Counted from the stretch's first letter, positions 33,411-41,915 are shown. The stretch: 64,000 nucleotides of DNA from Actinomadura rudentiformis (GCF_008923185.1 NZ_WBMT01000029.1:62001-126000), one strand, 5' to 3'. The notes: generated by a model not told the origin, from the sequence alone. Program-made: numbers and translations.

Positions 33411-33605
33411 TCATGTCCGGCAGGCCCACAGGTGTGTCGCGAACCGTCTCGACGAGGCGTCGGCCACGGCCTCCTCCGTGCTCTCGCCGGTGACATCGCG
33501 CGTCGCCCCAGCCGGCAGCGCTGACCACGTGAGGCGGGAGACACCTGCATTGAAGTCGCGGCAGGCAAAGACCACACGGTCGCGTTCCGCGGCAGGCGCG
33601 GTCAC
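33411..33605 (-). CDS. Small hypothetical protein upstream of ECF sigma gene
   Basis: A 64-residue frame from GTG 33605: TAPAAERDRVVFACRDFNAG, VSRLTWSALPAGATRDVT, ending RFATHLWACRT. Third-position G/C is high (about four in five codons by hand count), supporting real coding. Two cysteines. Its stop is 7 bases before the sigma-factor start, in operon-like spacing. No family recognised. An overlapping frame from 33642 has poorer codon bias and is rejected. Confidence 0.5.
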   Translation of the reverse strand: MTAPAAERDRVVFACRDFNAGVSRLTWSALPAGATRDVTGESTEEAVADASSRRFATHLWACRT

Positions 33606-33678
33606 GGTTAGGTCTGGTCATCATTTCGGTGCGGATCGACAAACGCAGTACCTCGCCGAACGCATCGCAGGGGCGCCA

Positions 33679-33961
33679 TGGAAGACGCCAATCTGGTTGA
33701 AGACGTCAGATACGTCTATCACCGGAGTCGGTGGGGAGACATCTCGGAAGCCGTCGCGACCTACATCTTCATGTGCGTGGTGGTCGTGCTGGTCTGGGGC
33801 CCTTGCTGGTGGGCGGCGTGGCCGTCGCGGCCGGCGCATACGTGATCATCGTCCGCCGGTGGGCGCGGACCTATCCGGGCGGGCTGGTGGTGGCGTTGGA
33901 CGAGTCCGGTGTGCGTTTTCTTGCACGTGTCAGGGACTCGTCCGTTCACCCGGGGTGCTGA
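33679..33961 (+). pseudogene. Frameshifted small membrane protein
   Basis: From ATG 33679: EDANLVEDVRYVYHRSRWGD, ISEAVATYIFMCVVVVLVWG (TM helix). After the run GGGGCCC near 33800 the frame must shift to continue LLVGGVAVAAGAYVIIVRRW (second TM helix) and ARTYPGGLVVALDESGVRFL. Together they give a coherent two-helix protein of about 94 residues. A single indel in a G/C run separates the halves. Its end overlaps the 3' end of the convergent AraC gene by 16 bases. Function unknown. Confidence 0.6.
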
Positions 33962-34836
33962 GTGAGCTGCACAGAGGCGGCTGACCGGCTACGTCGCCGG
34001 TATTCGGTGGGTGTCAGGCCGACCAGGGTCCGGAAACGGCGGGCGAAGTACGTCGGGTCGTCCCAGCCGACGGTGGCACCGACCCGGGCGACCGGCAAGG
34101 CCGAGTGTGCCAGCAACGTGGCGGCCCGTTCGGCTCGCAGCCGGGCCAGGAAGCCCAGCGGCGTCAATCCGACATACCGTCCGAACAACCGGCCGAGATA
34201 GGCGGGATCCAGGTTGACCGCCCGGGCGAGATCGTCAAGCCGCCACGGGTGGGCAGGCGCCGCCTCAAGGCGGGCGATGGTGGCGGTGACGGCGGGGTGG
34301 ACGGCGGACTCGGGCGTCGCCGGCCCGGGGTCACGGCCGTCGGCCAGGACGCCGAGCACGGTGACCAGCCGGCCCAGCACACGGCCGGGCCGGTTCTGGT
34401 CGGCTCCGAGATCCCGTTCGAGCAGGCTGATCTCCGTGATGGCGTCCTCGGCGGCGACCGGATCGACGGTCGTGACCGCCACGCCATGCGCGCCCGACGC
34501 CACCGGATCGGTCCACAACATCTGGCGCAGCATCGGGATGTCATTGAGCGCCGCCAGTTCGGCCCGTAGCGCCTGGGCGGACAGGCAGCAGTTGGCGACG
34601 GTCAGGTCCATGCAGTCCCGGAAGCCGTGCCAGGCCCCGGGACGGAGCACGATGACCTGCCCGCGCCGCAGCGGCTGCTCACCCTGGCTGGTCACGTGCC
34701 GGCCACGACCGGTTCCGATCACCGCGATCTCAAGGAAGTCGTGGGCGTGCGGCTCGATGTCGAGATCCAGGTGGTGGACGCCGCCCAGCACCGGGCCCCC
34801 GTTGAACAAGGCGTGCTCGTGCAGGGTGGCAGGCAT
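33946..34836 (-). CDS. AraC-family transcriptional regulator
   Basis: Regulator of 296 residues. The N-terminal cupin ligand domain shows HHLDLDIEPHAHDFLEIAVI and LRRGQVIVLRPGAWHGFRDC. The C-terminal double HTH reads PWRLDDLARAVNLDPAYLGR, LFGRYVGLTPLGFLARLRAE, RAATLLAHSALPVARVGATV, GWDDPTYFARRFRTLVGLTP, fully conserved. It is divergent from the phytanoyl-CoA-dioxygenase-like gene at 34939, and probably activates it on sensing a small molecule; AraC cupin regulators commonly pair with one divergent enzyme. Confidence 0.93.
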   Translation of the reverse strand: MPATLHEHALFNGGPVLGGVHHLDLDIEPHAHDFLEIAVIGTGRGRHVTSQGEQPLRRGQVIVLRPGAWHGFRDCMDLTVANCCLSAQALRAELAALNDIPMLRQMLWTDPVASGAHGVAVTTVDPVAAEDAITEISLLERDLGADQNRPGRVLGRLVTVLGVLADGRDPGPATPESAVHPAVTATIARLEAAPAHPWRLDDLARAVNLDPAYLGRLFGRYVGLTPLGFLARLRAERAATLLAHSALPVARVGATVGWDDPTYFARRFRTLVGLTPTEYRRRSRSAASVQLTQHPG

Positions 34837-34938
34837 GTCGGGATCGTACGACTACTTGCCTGGATCGGCCTAGCTCGTGGCGGTGCCCCTCAACGAGGCT
34901 TGCGTTATCCCAACGGCACGAAATCTTGGAGGTCAATG

Positions 34939-35730
34939 ATGCCAACGACTACGAACGAGCACTCCGGCAGCGACGTCGACACCGACGGACAGGTGCCGGA
35001 CGAGCTTGTTGCTGCCTATCGTGAATCCGGTTTCGTCCGAGTACGCGGCGTACTCGATCCCAGCCAGATCGAGCGCTTCCGGGCCGCCGCCGAGGCGTTC
35101 CTGGAGGCACACCGCGCGGAGAGCGTGGAACGGCAAGGCGTCTTCAGCCAGCTGGTCAACGTCTGGCAACACGACCAGACGCTGCGAGAGCTCACGTTCG
35201 ACCCGCGCCTCGGCCGCATCGCCGAACAGCTCGCCGGGTTTCCGCTGCGGCTCTGGCACGACCAGATGCTGGTCAAGGAACCGCACAACAACGCCGCCAC
35301 GGAGTTCCATCAGGACCGTCCGTACTGGCCGCATGCGGGCGACCGGCTCCCGCTGTCAGCGTGGATAGCGCTGGTCGACGTTCCCCCGGAACGGGGCTGC
35401 ATGACCTTCCTGCCCGGCACCCAGCATCGCACCGGCCTGCGCCCGCAAGACCTCCACCACGAGGAGGACCTGTTCACGCTGGACCCGTCACTGCGCTGGA
35501 TTCCCCGGGTCACCGTGCCACTGCGCGCAGGCGACTGCACGTTCCACAGCGGCTACACCGGCCACATGGCACTGCCCAACCGCACCGACCAGGCCAGGCT
35601 CGCCCACGTCACCATCTACATGGACGAGGCGACCCGCTACAGCGGGACCGGGCACATCGTGACCGACCCCCTCGGGCTCGCCGCGGGTGAACGGCTGGAC
35701 GGCGACACTTTTCCCCGCCCCTGGGCTTAA
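34939..35730 (+). CDS. Phytanoyl-CoA dioxygenase (PhyH)-family Fe(II)/2-oxoglutarate oxygenase
   Basis: Non-haem iron oxygenase of about 263 residues. The iron-binding facial triad is visible as His-x-Asp in AATEFHQDRPYWPHAGDRLP and the distal His in TFHSGYTGHMALPNRTDQAR, whose Arg would bind 2-oxoglutarate. PPERGCMTFLPGTQHRTGL is a PhyH-family motif. Relatives hydroxylate fatty acyl-CoA, ectoine, mitomycin-type and other natural products. GGAGGT lies 5 bases before ATG 34939 (ATG 34936 is also possible). The divergent AraC regulator suggests substrate-induced expression; substrate unknown. Confidence 0.88.
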   Translation: MPTTTNEHSGSDVDTDGQVPDELVAAYRESGFVRVRGVLDPSQIERFRAAAEAFLEAHRAESVERQGVFSQLVNVWQHDQTLRELTFDPRLGRIAEQLAGFPLRLWHDQMLVKEPHNNAATEFHQDRPYWPHAGDRLPLSAWIALVDVPPERGCMTFLPGTQHRTGLRPQDLHHEEDLFTLDPSLRWIPRVTVPLRAGDCTFHSGYTGHMALPNRTDQARLAHVTIYMDEATRYSGTGHIVTDPLGLAAGERLDGDTFPRPWA

Positions 35731-35819
35731 GTGCTCTCCCTCAACCGAAGAACCAAGATCGACCAGGAACCGGCGCCGCCGCGACCAGCCTCCGGCACGT
35801 CCCCCAGGTCGTCCCACCG

Positions 35820-35953
35820 CACCGGCCTGCACCCAACCACTGGAAGCCTTGGACGCCGTCCTCACCGGCAAGACCCCATGGCCGCAGTCGGTCCGCCTGG
35901 CCGCCGACATCCTCAACACCACACGCTGGCTCACCCGCAATCGCAGCCAGTGA
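35820..35953 (+). pseudogene. Possible C-terminal gene fragment
   Basis: An open stretch with good codon bias but no start of its own reads ACTQPLEALDAVLTGKTPWP, QSVRLAADILNTTRWLTRNR, then stop 35953. It follows the PhyH stop in a different frame. It may be the tail of a lost gene or a small unannotated protein. No family recognised. Confidence 0.3.
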
Positions 35954-35993
35954 GGCCAGCTCCCGAACCTGCTGCGCGCAGTGAGCCGGCTGG

Positions 35994-36365
35994 TTATGGA
36001 GCTGTGTATTGCTCCCGTGCGTCGAGTAGCTCGTCCCAGTGCTCGGCTGCCCACGCGCATGCAGCCTCAAGTGGCTCCAGCATGCTGCGGCCCAGCGGCG
36101 TCAGCGCGTACTCCACTCCCGCTTTCGGGTCAGCGTGCACCGTGCGTGAGATGAGCCCATCTCGCTCCAGGCCGCGCAGCGACTGAGTGAGCACTTTCGG
36201 GGTGACGCGGTGCAGTGGCACGCGAAGCTCGGAGAATCGGCGCGGACCGCCTTCCAGGCAGCGAAGGACAAGAGCTGCCCACTTGTCACCGAAGCGGAAT
36301 GGCAACAGTGAGGACGGGCACAGCTCGTCGAACATGTCCGGAGGCAGCGGCTGCCGGTGCGTCAT
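35994..36365 (-). CDS. HxlR-family transcriptional regulator (1)
   Basis: Winged-helix regulator of about 123 residues from ATG 36365. Motifs: LLPFRFGDKWAALVLRCLEG, GPRRFSELRVPLHRVTPKVL, TQSLRGLERDGLISRTVHAD, VEYALTPLGRSMLEPLEAAC. A Cys near the N-terminus (DELCPSS) sits where HxlR-type redox sensors often have their reactive thiol. It is divergent from the NAD(P)-binding oxidoreductase at 36476, mirroring the second HxlR/oxidoreductase pair at 42 kb; a 7-bp inverted repeat lies in the gap. Confidence 0.92.
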   Translation of the reverse strand: MTHRQPLPPDMFDELCPSSLLPFRFGDKWAALVLRCLEGGPRRFSELRVPLHRVTPKVLTQSLRGLERDGLISRTVHADPKAGVEYALTPLGRSMLEPLEAACAWAAEHWDELLDAREQYTAP

Positions 36366-36405
36366 GGTTTCTCCTGCCTGTGGGCTGGGACCGGTGACTT
36401 GTCTC

Positions 36406-36438
36406 GGTATCCAGGAGGTAACCGCCCTTGCGGATACC
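36406..36438. promoter_or_regulatory. Inverted repeat in HxlR/oxidoreductase gap
   Basis: GGTATCC (36406-36412) and GGATACC (36432-36438) form a 7-bp inverted repeat with a 19-base spacer, placed between the divergent HxlR and SDR-like starts. It is a plausible HxlR operator; the long spacer makes it less certain than a compact palindrome. Confidence 0.5.
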
Positions 36439-36475
36439 TTTCGGGAGCATCGAGTCAACCGGAGGTATTCCAACA

Positions 36476-37102
36476 ATGGGCAGGTTCGTGGTTTTCGGGG
36501 CCGGTGGTCGAGCCGGCCGGCAGGCTGTCGCTGAAGCGCGTCGGCGTGGACACCAGGTCACAGCGGTGGTCCGCGACCCGTCCCGCTACGGCGGCTTGGC
36601 GGACGGCGGCGTACGGATCACCGCCGGAGATGTCACCGATGTGGCCGACGTCGCCGCCCTCGCGGCTGGGCACGACGCCGCGATCAACACGGCGGCGGTC
36701 ATCGACTCGGAGACCTTCTTCACCAGCGCCGCACATGCCCTCATCAAGGGCCTGCAGCAGGCCGGGGTGGACAGGCTCGTCACCGTTGGGCTCGCATCGC
36801 TCCTGCCCGGCCCCGATGGGATCCGCTTGCTGGACATGCCCGATTTCCCCGCCGAGTTCCGGCCCTTCTGCCTGGCCCACGCCGCCGGTCTTGAGGCGCT
36901 TGGCGTTGAAGGCGGCACGCTGGACTGGGTGTATGTCAGCCCAGTTGGCGACTTCGACCACGAGGGGGATCGCACCGGTCACTATGAGATCCGCGAACAC
37001 GGTGACATGACGGCGCGCATCTCCTATGCGGACTTCGCCCTCGTCCTGCTCGATGAGGCCGAGACCCCACGGCACCACCGCAGCCACCTGGCCGTGACAT
37101 GA
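36476..37102 (+). CDS. NAD(P)H-binding SDR-like oxidoreductase
   Basis: Atypical short-chain dehydrogenase of about 208 residues from ATG 36476, with GGAGGT upstream. The Rossmann motif is MGRFVVFGAGGRAGRQAVAE followed by GHQVTAVVRDPSRY, then GDVTDVADVAALAAGHDAAI. The tail (TARISYADFALVLLDEAETP) is that of the NAD(P)H-binding PF13460 group. Such enzymes act on flavins, quinones or serve as redox sensors. Divergent from HxlR regulator 1, which suggests a role in the response to electrophiles or quinones (family inference). Confidence 0.87.
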   Translation: MGRFVVFGAGGRAGRQAVAEARRRGHQVTAVVRDPSRYGGLADGGVRITAGDVTDVADVAALAAGHDAAINTAAVIDSETFFTSAAHALIKGLQQAGVDRLVTVGLASLLPGPDGIRLLDMPDFPAEFRPFCLAHAAGLEALGVEGGTLDWVYVSPVGDFDHEGDRTGHYEIREHGDMTARISYADFALVLLDEAETPRHHRSHLAVT

Positions 37103-37121
37103 CGACATGACATGACATGAC
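37096..37121. repeat. Simple (CATGA)n tandem repeat
   Basis: Four near-perfect GACAT/CATGA units overlap the stop codon of the SDR-like gene. This is a slippage-type microsatellite, rare in DNA of this GC content. Confidence 0.8.
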
Positions 37122-37267
37122 GGCAGGGGGCTTTGGCAGGCGCCGCCCGGGCCTGCGCTAGGCAGCCGACCTCCTCCTGGGAGCCGTGCGGGTGCGCACC
37201 TGCGCTACTCGATCGGCCGGACCAGCGGCCCGTATTGGCGGGAGGCGGCAGGGGTGGCCGGGGCGGC

Positions 37268-37499
37268 GCTTGCCACAGCCGCGCCAGCACCTCGCGCGCC
37301 ACCTCGCGGTCGGGCCGGTCGGCCCCGGTCACCATAACCATCACCCCTGCAACCCGCCCGGGTCACAGACCACGTGGCGTTTGCGCCCGTTGATTCTCTT
37401 GGCCGGATCGAATCCGAGCGTGGCCTTGCTAACGGTCTCCGACGCCTTCACCGACTGCGAATCAACGATGCGGCTCGATAGCGGTGAGCGCTCACCGGT
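37268..37499 (-). mobile_element. IS5-family transposase remnant
   Basis: Central piece of an IS5-type DDE transposase in two frames. The first reads SRIVDSQSVKASETVSKATL, GFDPAKRINGRKRHVVCDPG, then stop; VDSQSVK carries the first catalytic Asp and INGRKRH is a family hallmark. After a one-base shift the protein continues VMVMVTGADRPDREVAREVL then ARLWQA. Neither the N-terminus nor the rest of the DDE domain is present, and no terminal inverted repeats were found, so the element is a dead fragment. It abuts the C-terminus of the hypothetical gene at 37528. Confidence 0.85.
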
Positions 37500-37527
37500 T
37501 CTTCAGCACGCTCTAAGGATTGAGGGG

Positions 37528-38235
37528 CTACCGCAGCGCTGCTACTCCCACCGCGGACAGGCCGCCGGCCACTGTCAACATCCACGCCTGCATGAGCTCC
37601 ATCGGCTGGCTCATGTCTACCAGGGTCGTCACGGCTACGACGATGGACTCACGCTGGCGTACCAAGTCGGCGACCGACGGGGCCAATGGGATGTTCGACC
37701 ACTGGCGGACCCGATCGCCAGGGGACTGCATCGTGACTGTGATCCGGTCACCGTCGATATGTGCGCTGAGAATCGGGTTTGGCTCGTCAAGTGACGGCAG
37801 CATTTCCAAGCTGAGCCCTAGCTCCGCGTACGTGCGTAGGGTGCACAGCCGCCATCCACCCTTATCGCGACACAGCAACGCGGCCTCATAGGACGGATTG
37901 ACCAGGAACACCGGTAGATCGACCGCAGGGGCTCCGACGGCGGCCCCCAAGGCGGCGGGGAGGGTGAACGTGCTGGCCCGCCATGTGAGGTGTCCTTGCA
38001 AGGCGTACGGCTCGGCCATTTCGTCGTACCACCCGGCCTGGTGACATTCCGGGTGATGCAATGTCGCTTCTGCCCGATCCCCACCGAGGGAGTACACGAC
38101 CAGCGCGGGCTCACCCGACAGCGGCCGACCGCACGTCTGGCAGTCAACTGGTCTCAACTGCTCATTGAGCCCGGCATGGACCTTCCGGAGCCGCCACCGG
38201 GTTCTCCGATCGGTCTGAAAAGAGATGTCAGGCAC
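37528..38235 (-). CDS. Hypothetical protein with zinc-ribbon-like cysteines
   Basis: About 235 residues from GTG 38235 (GGACGGAG upstream); ATG 38358 would add 41 residues of poor composition. Near the N-terminus RPVDCQTCGRPLSGEPALVV and ATLHHPECHQAGWYD make a C-x2-C...H-x3-C arrangement that could bind zinc. The middle has YALQGHLTWRASTFTLPAA and SYEAALLCRDKGGWRLCTLR. A hydrophobic C-terminus follows (MELMQAWMLTVAGGLSAVGV). The stop lies 29 bases from the IS5 remnant, so the C-terminus could have been altered by that insertion. Function unknown. Confidence 0.65.
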   Translation of the reverse strand: MPDISFQTDRRTRWRLRKVHAGLNEQLRPVDCQTCGRPLSGEPALVVYSLGGDRAEATLHHPECHQAGWYDEMAEPYALQGHLTWRASTFTLPAALGAAVGAPAVDLPVFLVNPSYEAALLCRDKGGWRLCTLRTYAELGLSLEMLPSLDEPNPILSAHIDGDRITVTMQSPGDRVRQWSNIPLAPSVADLVRQRESIVVAVTTLVDMSQPMELMQAWMLTVAGGLSAVGVAALR

Positions 38236-38633
38236 GCACGCTCCGTCCGTCGATGATCCCTGCAAAGCTAGCCGTACCGGATGTACCACGCCGGTTTCGG
38301 TGCGGGACGTGCCAGGTCGAAACCTCGGGAGCGCCTGGCACTCCCTCGAAGTGCTCACGTTTCCACTGCGGAGGTGGGCCCCGCTGTTTCGTCATGTGAT
38401 CATCTTGCCCGGCACTGCGATCCGGGTGTTGGTCTGAGACGTGCGGGATGGTCGTCGGAGTACAGACGTGCTGTGGAGGCAACCTCGCGATGGCAGGTGA
38501 CTTTTCCGGGCGCCCTGACCGAGGAGCAAGGCCCGGCCAGTGGTACCGTCCGCGTGGAGGCTCGTACGTGCCTTCCCCGGACGAGATGTGCGCCGTACCC
38601 GGCCCGCTAAGACGACGCACTCCAGGAGACGTC
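38236..38633. other. Intergenic, no gene supported
   Basis: Nearly 400 bases between the divergent hypothetical gene and the MBL hydrolase. Open frames on both strands have mixed codon bias and no recognisable family. It should hold both promoters; no clear palindrome was found. Confidence 0.5.
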
Positions 38634-39512
38634 ATGGGTGCGCGCACTTCCCTGATCGACTTCGCCGGAGCGGTTCCGCAGCCTCGTCCGCTGGATGTCC
38701 GGTGGATTCACGGCTCGCCGTCGGCCAAGCACAACACCGACCCGGACATTCAGGTCCACGCCTACGACGAGCACACGTTCATCCTCCGGCAGAACATGGC
38801 GATCGACTATGAGGCACCGTTCCTGTTCCTGCTCTTCGGCAACGATCAAGTGGTGCTGATCGACACCGGAGCCACGGAATCCGCCGAGTTCTTCCCCCTT
38901 CGCCAAGTGGTCGACGAGCTCATCGAGTCCTGGCTCGCCCGTCACCCCCGGCCCGGCTATCACCTGCTGGTGCTCCACACCCATCCGCATGGTGACCACA
39001 TCGCGGGCGACGGCCAGTTCACCGATCGTCCCGACACCACGGTGGTCGGCGCGGAGCTGACCACCGCCTGGCCGTACTTCGGATTCGCCGACCACTCCGA
39101 TGCCGTGGCGCAGGTCGACCTGGGAGGCCGGGTGCTGGAGTGCCTGGCCACCCCGGGCCATCATGAAGCGGCGGTCACGTTCTACGACCCGTGGACGGGG
39201 TTCCTCCTCACCGGTGACACGGTCTACCCCGGCCGGCTCTACATCAACGACTGGCAGGCGTTCGCCCGGACGATCGATCGCTTGATCGACTTCTGTGAGC
39301 ACCGGACGGTCACCCACGTGCTCGGCTGCCACATCGAAATGACCAGGCAACCGGGCGTTGACTACCCGGTCCGTACCGTTCACCAGCCCGACGAGCCCCC
39401 ACTGCAGATGACCACAGGCCACCTGCGCGAGATCCGAGCAGCACTGAAGGAGATCGGCGACCAACCCAGCCGCCGCGCCTTCCCGCTGTTCATCCTGTGG
39501 CCCACCACATGA
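38634..39512 (+). CDS. MBL-fold metallo-hydrolase
   Basis: Metallo-beta-lactamase-fold hydrolase of about 292 residues. ATG 38634 has GGAGA upstream. The dinuclear metal motif H-x-H-x-D-H is seen in LLVLHTHPHGDHIAGDGQFT; further ligands are in CLATPGHHEAAVTFYD (His), FLLTGDTVYPGRLYINDW (Asp) and HVLGCHIEMTRQPG (His). No signal peptide. Such enzymes hydrolyse thioesters, lactones, nucleic acids or lactams; the substrate cannot be told. The PhzF-like gene starts 41 bases downstream in the same direction, so the two may be co-transcribed. Confidence 0.9.
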   Translation: MGARTSLIDFAGAVPQPRPLDVRWIHGSPSAKHNTDPDIQVHAYDEHTFILRQNMAIDYEAPFLFLLFGNDQVVLIDTGATESAEFFPLRQVVDELIESWLARHPRPGYHLLVLHTHPHGDHIAGDGQFTDRPDTTVVGAELTTAWPYFGFADHSDAVAQVDLGGRVLECLATPGHHEAAVTFYDPWTGFLLTGDTVYPGRLYINDWQAFARTIDRLIDFCEHRTVTHVLGCHIEMTRQPGVDYPVRTVHQPDEPPLQMTTGHLREIRAALKEIGDQPSRRAFPLFILWPTT

Positions 39513-39552
39513 ACGGCACCAACACCCCAAGCCTCGTCCTGCGAGGACCGCA

Positions 39553-40464
39553 GTGATGCTTCCGGCCAGGACCTGTGTCGTCTCTGGCTCGGCCTTCGTC
39601 GACCCTCGCGATCCGGACAACGCGCTGGGCAATCCGTTCGCCGTCGTCATGGGCGCCGACGTGAAGGCGTTCAGCGCAGCGCAACGCCAGACGCTGGCTC
39701 GCCGCACCGGCGCCCCCGAGACCGTGTTCGTCAACGCGGTCCGCGGAACAGACGGCCCCACCGCGTACGAGCTCGACCTGACCGTCCTGACACCGACCGG
39801 GAAGGCCCTCGGGGTGTGCGCTCACGGCTTCATCGGCGCCGTATACGCGCTCATCGAGGCAGGGCTCATCACGGCAGGCCTTGATTTGATGATCAGCACG
39901 CCGTCAGGAGGGTCGGCGCGCGCCTCGCTCTCCAGCGACGGCACGGTCATGCTGCACTTCGTCGCCCGTGAGAGCCTGAGCGCGTACGGCCGTGAGCAGG
40001 CACTCGAGGAGATCTTCCACGTGCCGCTGCCGTCCCTGGCCGACGGTCTGCCAGTCCTGTCCGTCGGCTCGCCCAAGCTGACCGTCGAGGTGACACCCGC
40101 CGCCTTTGCGCTGCTGCGGCGTGAACTGGACGGCCTGGACTACGACCGGCTGATGGCCTTGCAGCGCGAGTTGGACATCAACGGGATCCACCTGTTCTGC
40201 CGCAACACCATCACGCGCATGCCCGAACGCGCGATCCAGGTGAATGCCTACCTCGGCAAGAGCCTCGTCGTGGACCGGGCCACCGGCGTTTCGAACGCGG
40301 CCCAAGTCAGCGCCGATCCTCACATTCATGAAGGCCAACAGCTCCAGATTGCCCAATACACCCAGACAGGCCGCTCAGCGGTCCTCACCTTGACCAAGGG
40401 AAAAGAACTCAGCGTCTGGGTAGGCGGCGCCGCGACCCTCCTCGCTCACCGAGAAATACGGTGA
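39553..40464 (+). CDS. PhzF-family isomerase/epimerase
   Basis: PhzF-fold protein of 303 residues from GTG 39553 (ATG 39556 adjacent). The family motifs are FVDPRDPDNALGNPFAVVMG at the N-terminus, RRTGAPETVFVNAVRGTDGP, whose Glu is the catalytic residue in PhzF, and GKALGVCAHGFIGAVYAL in place of the usual GH-x-T-L-G-A. The second half repeats the diaminopimelate-epimerase-like fold (INGIHLFCRNTITRMPERAI). PhzF isomerises a phenazine precursor, but most homologues have other unknown substrates, and no phenazine genes are nearby. Confidence 0.88.
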   Translation: MMLPARTCVVSGSAFVDPRDPDNALGNPFAVVMGADVKAFSAAQRQTLARRTGAPETVFVNAVRGTDGPTAYELDLTVLTPTGKALGVCAHGFIGAVYALIEAGLITAGLDLMISTPSGGSARASLSSDGTVMLHFVARESLSAYGREQALEEIFHVPLPSLADGLPVLSVGSPKLTVEVTPAAFALLRRELDGLDYDRLMALQRELDINGIHLFCRNTITRMPERAIQVNAYLGKSLVVDRATGVSNAAQVSADPHIHEGQQLQIAQYTQTGRSAVLTLTKGKELSVWVGGAATLLAHREIR

Positions 40465-40655
40465 GAGCCTGTCTCAAAGCGCTGTGGATCTGATGTTGAG
40501 TAGATTCTCACGCTGCGTTCCGGCGTGATTGGGGGAACTTCCTTGCATTGGGCCGGGTCCCCGCCGCCGCCCCATGCCAACGTCGGACCAGGTGCGGAAC
40601 TGAAGGACTAATGGGCAAAGTCAGTGTTCGGTTGGCTTATGCGATCATTTGCCGG

Positions 40656-41528
40656 ATGAGCACTGAACTGGGGAGATACGGCCTCACGTTGGCAACCTGG
40701 CGGGGTTGTTCGGTGCTTGTGGGGTTGATGACCTCGCTGCTTCTGACCGGTTGTCTGGGTGGTGAGGAAGGGAAGCGCGTGACGTCCGACGCGCCCCTCA
40801 ACGAGCAATGCGGGTCCGTGCCTGGCGAAGCTAAGAGGGTGGCCCTTCAGGCAGCCGACCGGGCCAGACTGGGTGCCGCGGTGGTCGGCTCGCAGCAGGC
40901 CCAGGTTGGGGTCGTTCTCGCCTATGGCGCGTCGCAGACCCTGTGCGACTGGCTTGAGCAGGCGCAACTACTGGCCTCCGCCACGCAGTCTCGGGTGCTG
41001 ATCATCGACCGGCGAGGCGTTGGCTCCAGCCAGGGAGCGGGAAATCTCAGCAAGCTCCCAAGTGACCTCGTCACGGGCGCGCAATGGCTCAGAGCCAACG
41101 GAGCCAAGAAGATCGTGCTCATGGGCTCCTCGATGGGCTCGGCGGCCGCGCTGGTCGCCGCGGACAAGGCCGGCCCACGCACCGCAGTCCACCCCCAGAA
41201 CCCGCAGAGCCCTGGACTCCAGCCACCAGCCTGTGCCGTTGTCGCCATCTCACCAGTGAGCGCTATCGAAGACGACCATGGCAACCGAGTCGATGTCTCC
41301 AAGGTGTCGTCGGTCCCCGGAGCGGCCTGGTTGGTCTTCGAAGAGGGCAACGCGGATGTGCGGGCAGCCACCGAAAGGGTCGCCACCCAGCTGCGGCAGG
41401 CCAAGGCGCCCAACGTGAAGCTCAAGACAGTGAAGGGAAGCGATCACAGCATCGCTCTTGTGAGCAAGCATGCTGATGCTCGCGACTTCGTGGAAGCAGC
41501 CGTCCGCTCCTGCCGTACAGACCCGTAG
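40656..41528 (+). CDS. Alpha/beta-hydrolase-fold lipoprotein
   Basis: About 290 residues from ATG 40656 (ATG 40611 is an alternative). A signal segment RGCSVLVGLMTSLLLTGCLG ends in a lipobox (LTGC), so it should be anchored outside the membrane. The hydrolase core has VGVVLAYGASQTLCDWLEQA, VLIIDRRGVGSSQGAGNL and the nucleophile elbow KKIVLMGSSMGSAAALVAAD (Ser). Late His in VKGSDHSIALVSKHAD completes the triad. Possibly an esterase or lipase-like enzyme. Two short sequences sharing 14 identical bases flank the gene (40514, 41590). Confidence 0.8.
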   Translation: MSTELGRYGLTLATWRGCSVLVGLMTSLLLTGCLGGEEGKRVTSDAPLNEQCGSVPGEAKRVALQAADRARLGAAVVGSQQAQVGVVLAYGASQTLCDWLEQAQLLASATQSRVLIIDRRGVGSSQGAGNLSKLPSDLVTGAQWLRANGAKKIVLMGSSMGSAAALVAADKAGPRTAVHPQNPQSPGLQPPACAVVAISPVSAIEDDHGNRVDVSKVSSVPGAAWLVFEEGNADVRAATERVATQLRQAKAPNVKLKTVKGSDHSIALVSKHADARDFVEAAVRSCRTDP

Positions 41529-41915
41529 GGCCGTGCCGGAGTGCCTGTGCTTCGAGCGTTGTTGAGCTGATGCAGAACGGGTTCTCGCGTGCGTTCCGGC
41601 GTGGTCGGAGGAGACTTCTCGGCGTGAGCCGGCCCGGAAGTGTGTGGTGGGCGGGACGCGCTTGCCGCTGAAGTCGTCCCCGCGCGGAAACTACTTTCAG
41701 CGGCGTGCGACGTGCGGCGTGCGGCGTGCGACATGCCGTGCGGCGTGCGGCATCTCAGGCGCGCCGGCGGGCGGCTGAGCGGAAGAGGCTGACGGCCACG
41801 CTGATTTCCGAGGTAACGGCGGCGTGGTAGCGGAGCCCGGCCGGGGGCGGGCGCGGTCCCTGGGCCGCCGCGTTCGGTGAACGCGGCGGGTGTCGACGTA
41901 CGACGAGAAGGAGGC
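41529..41915. repeat. Gene-free stretch with GTGCGGC-type low-complexity repeats
   Basis: At 41700-41755 the motif GGCGTGCGACGTGC and close variants recur about six times, giving a simple-sequence block. At 41590 lies TGCGTTCCGGCGTG, also found at 40514 on the other side of the hydrolase gene. Around it the frame VELMQNGFSRAFRRGRRR looks coding-like and may be a gene fragment. No complete gene is supported. Confidence 0.5.

Noticed and set aside
38228..38647. Minus-strand frame in the gap before the MBL gene
   Set aside because: Composition is mixed and no domain is visible; more likely promoter DNA.
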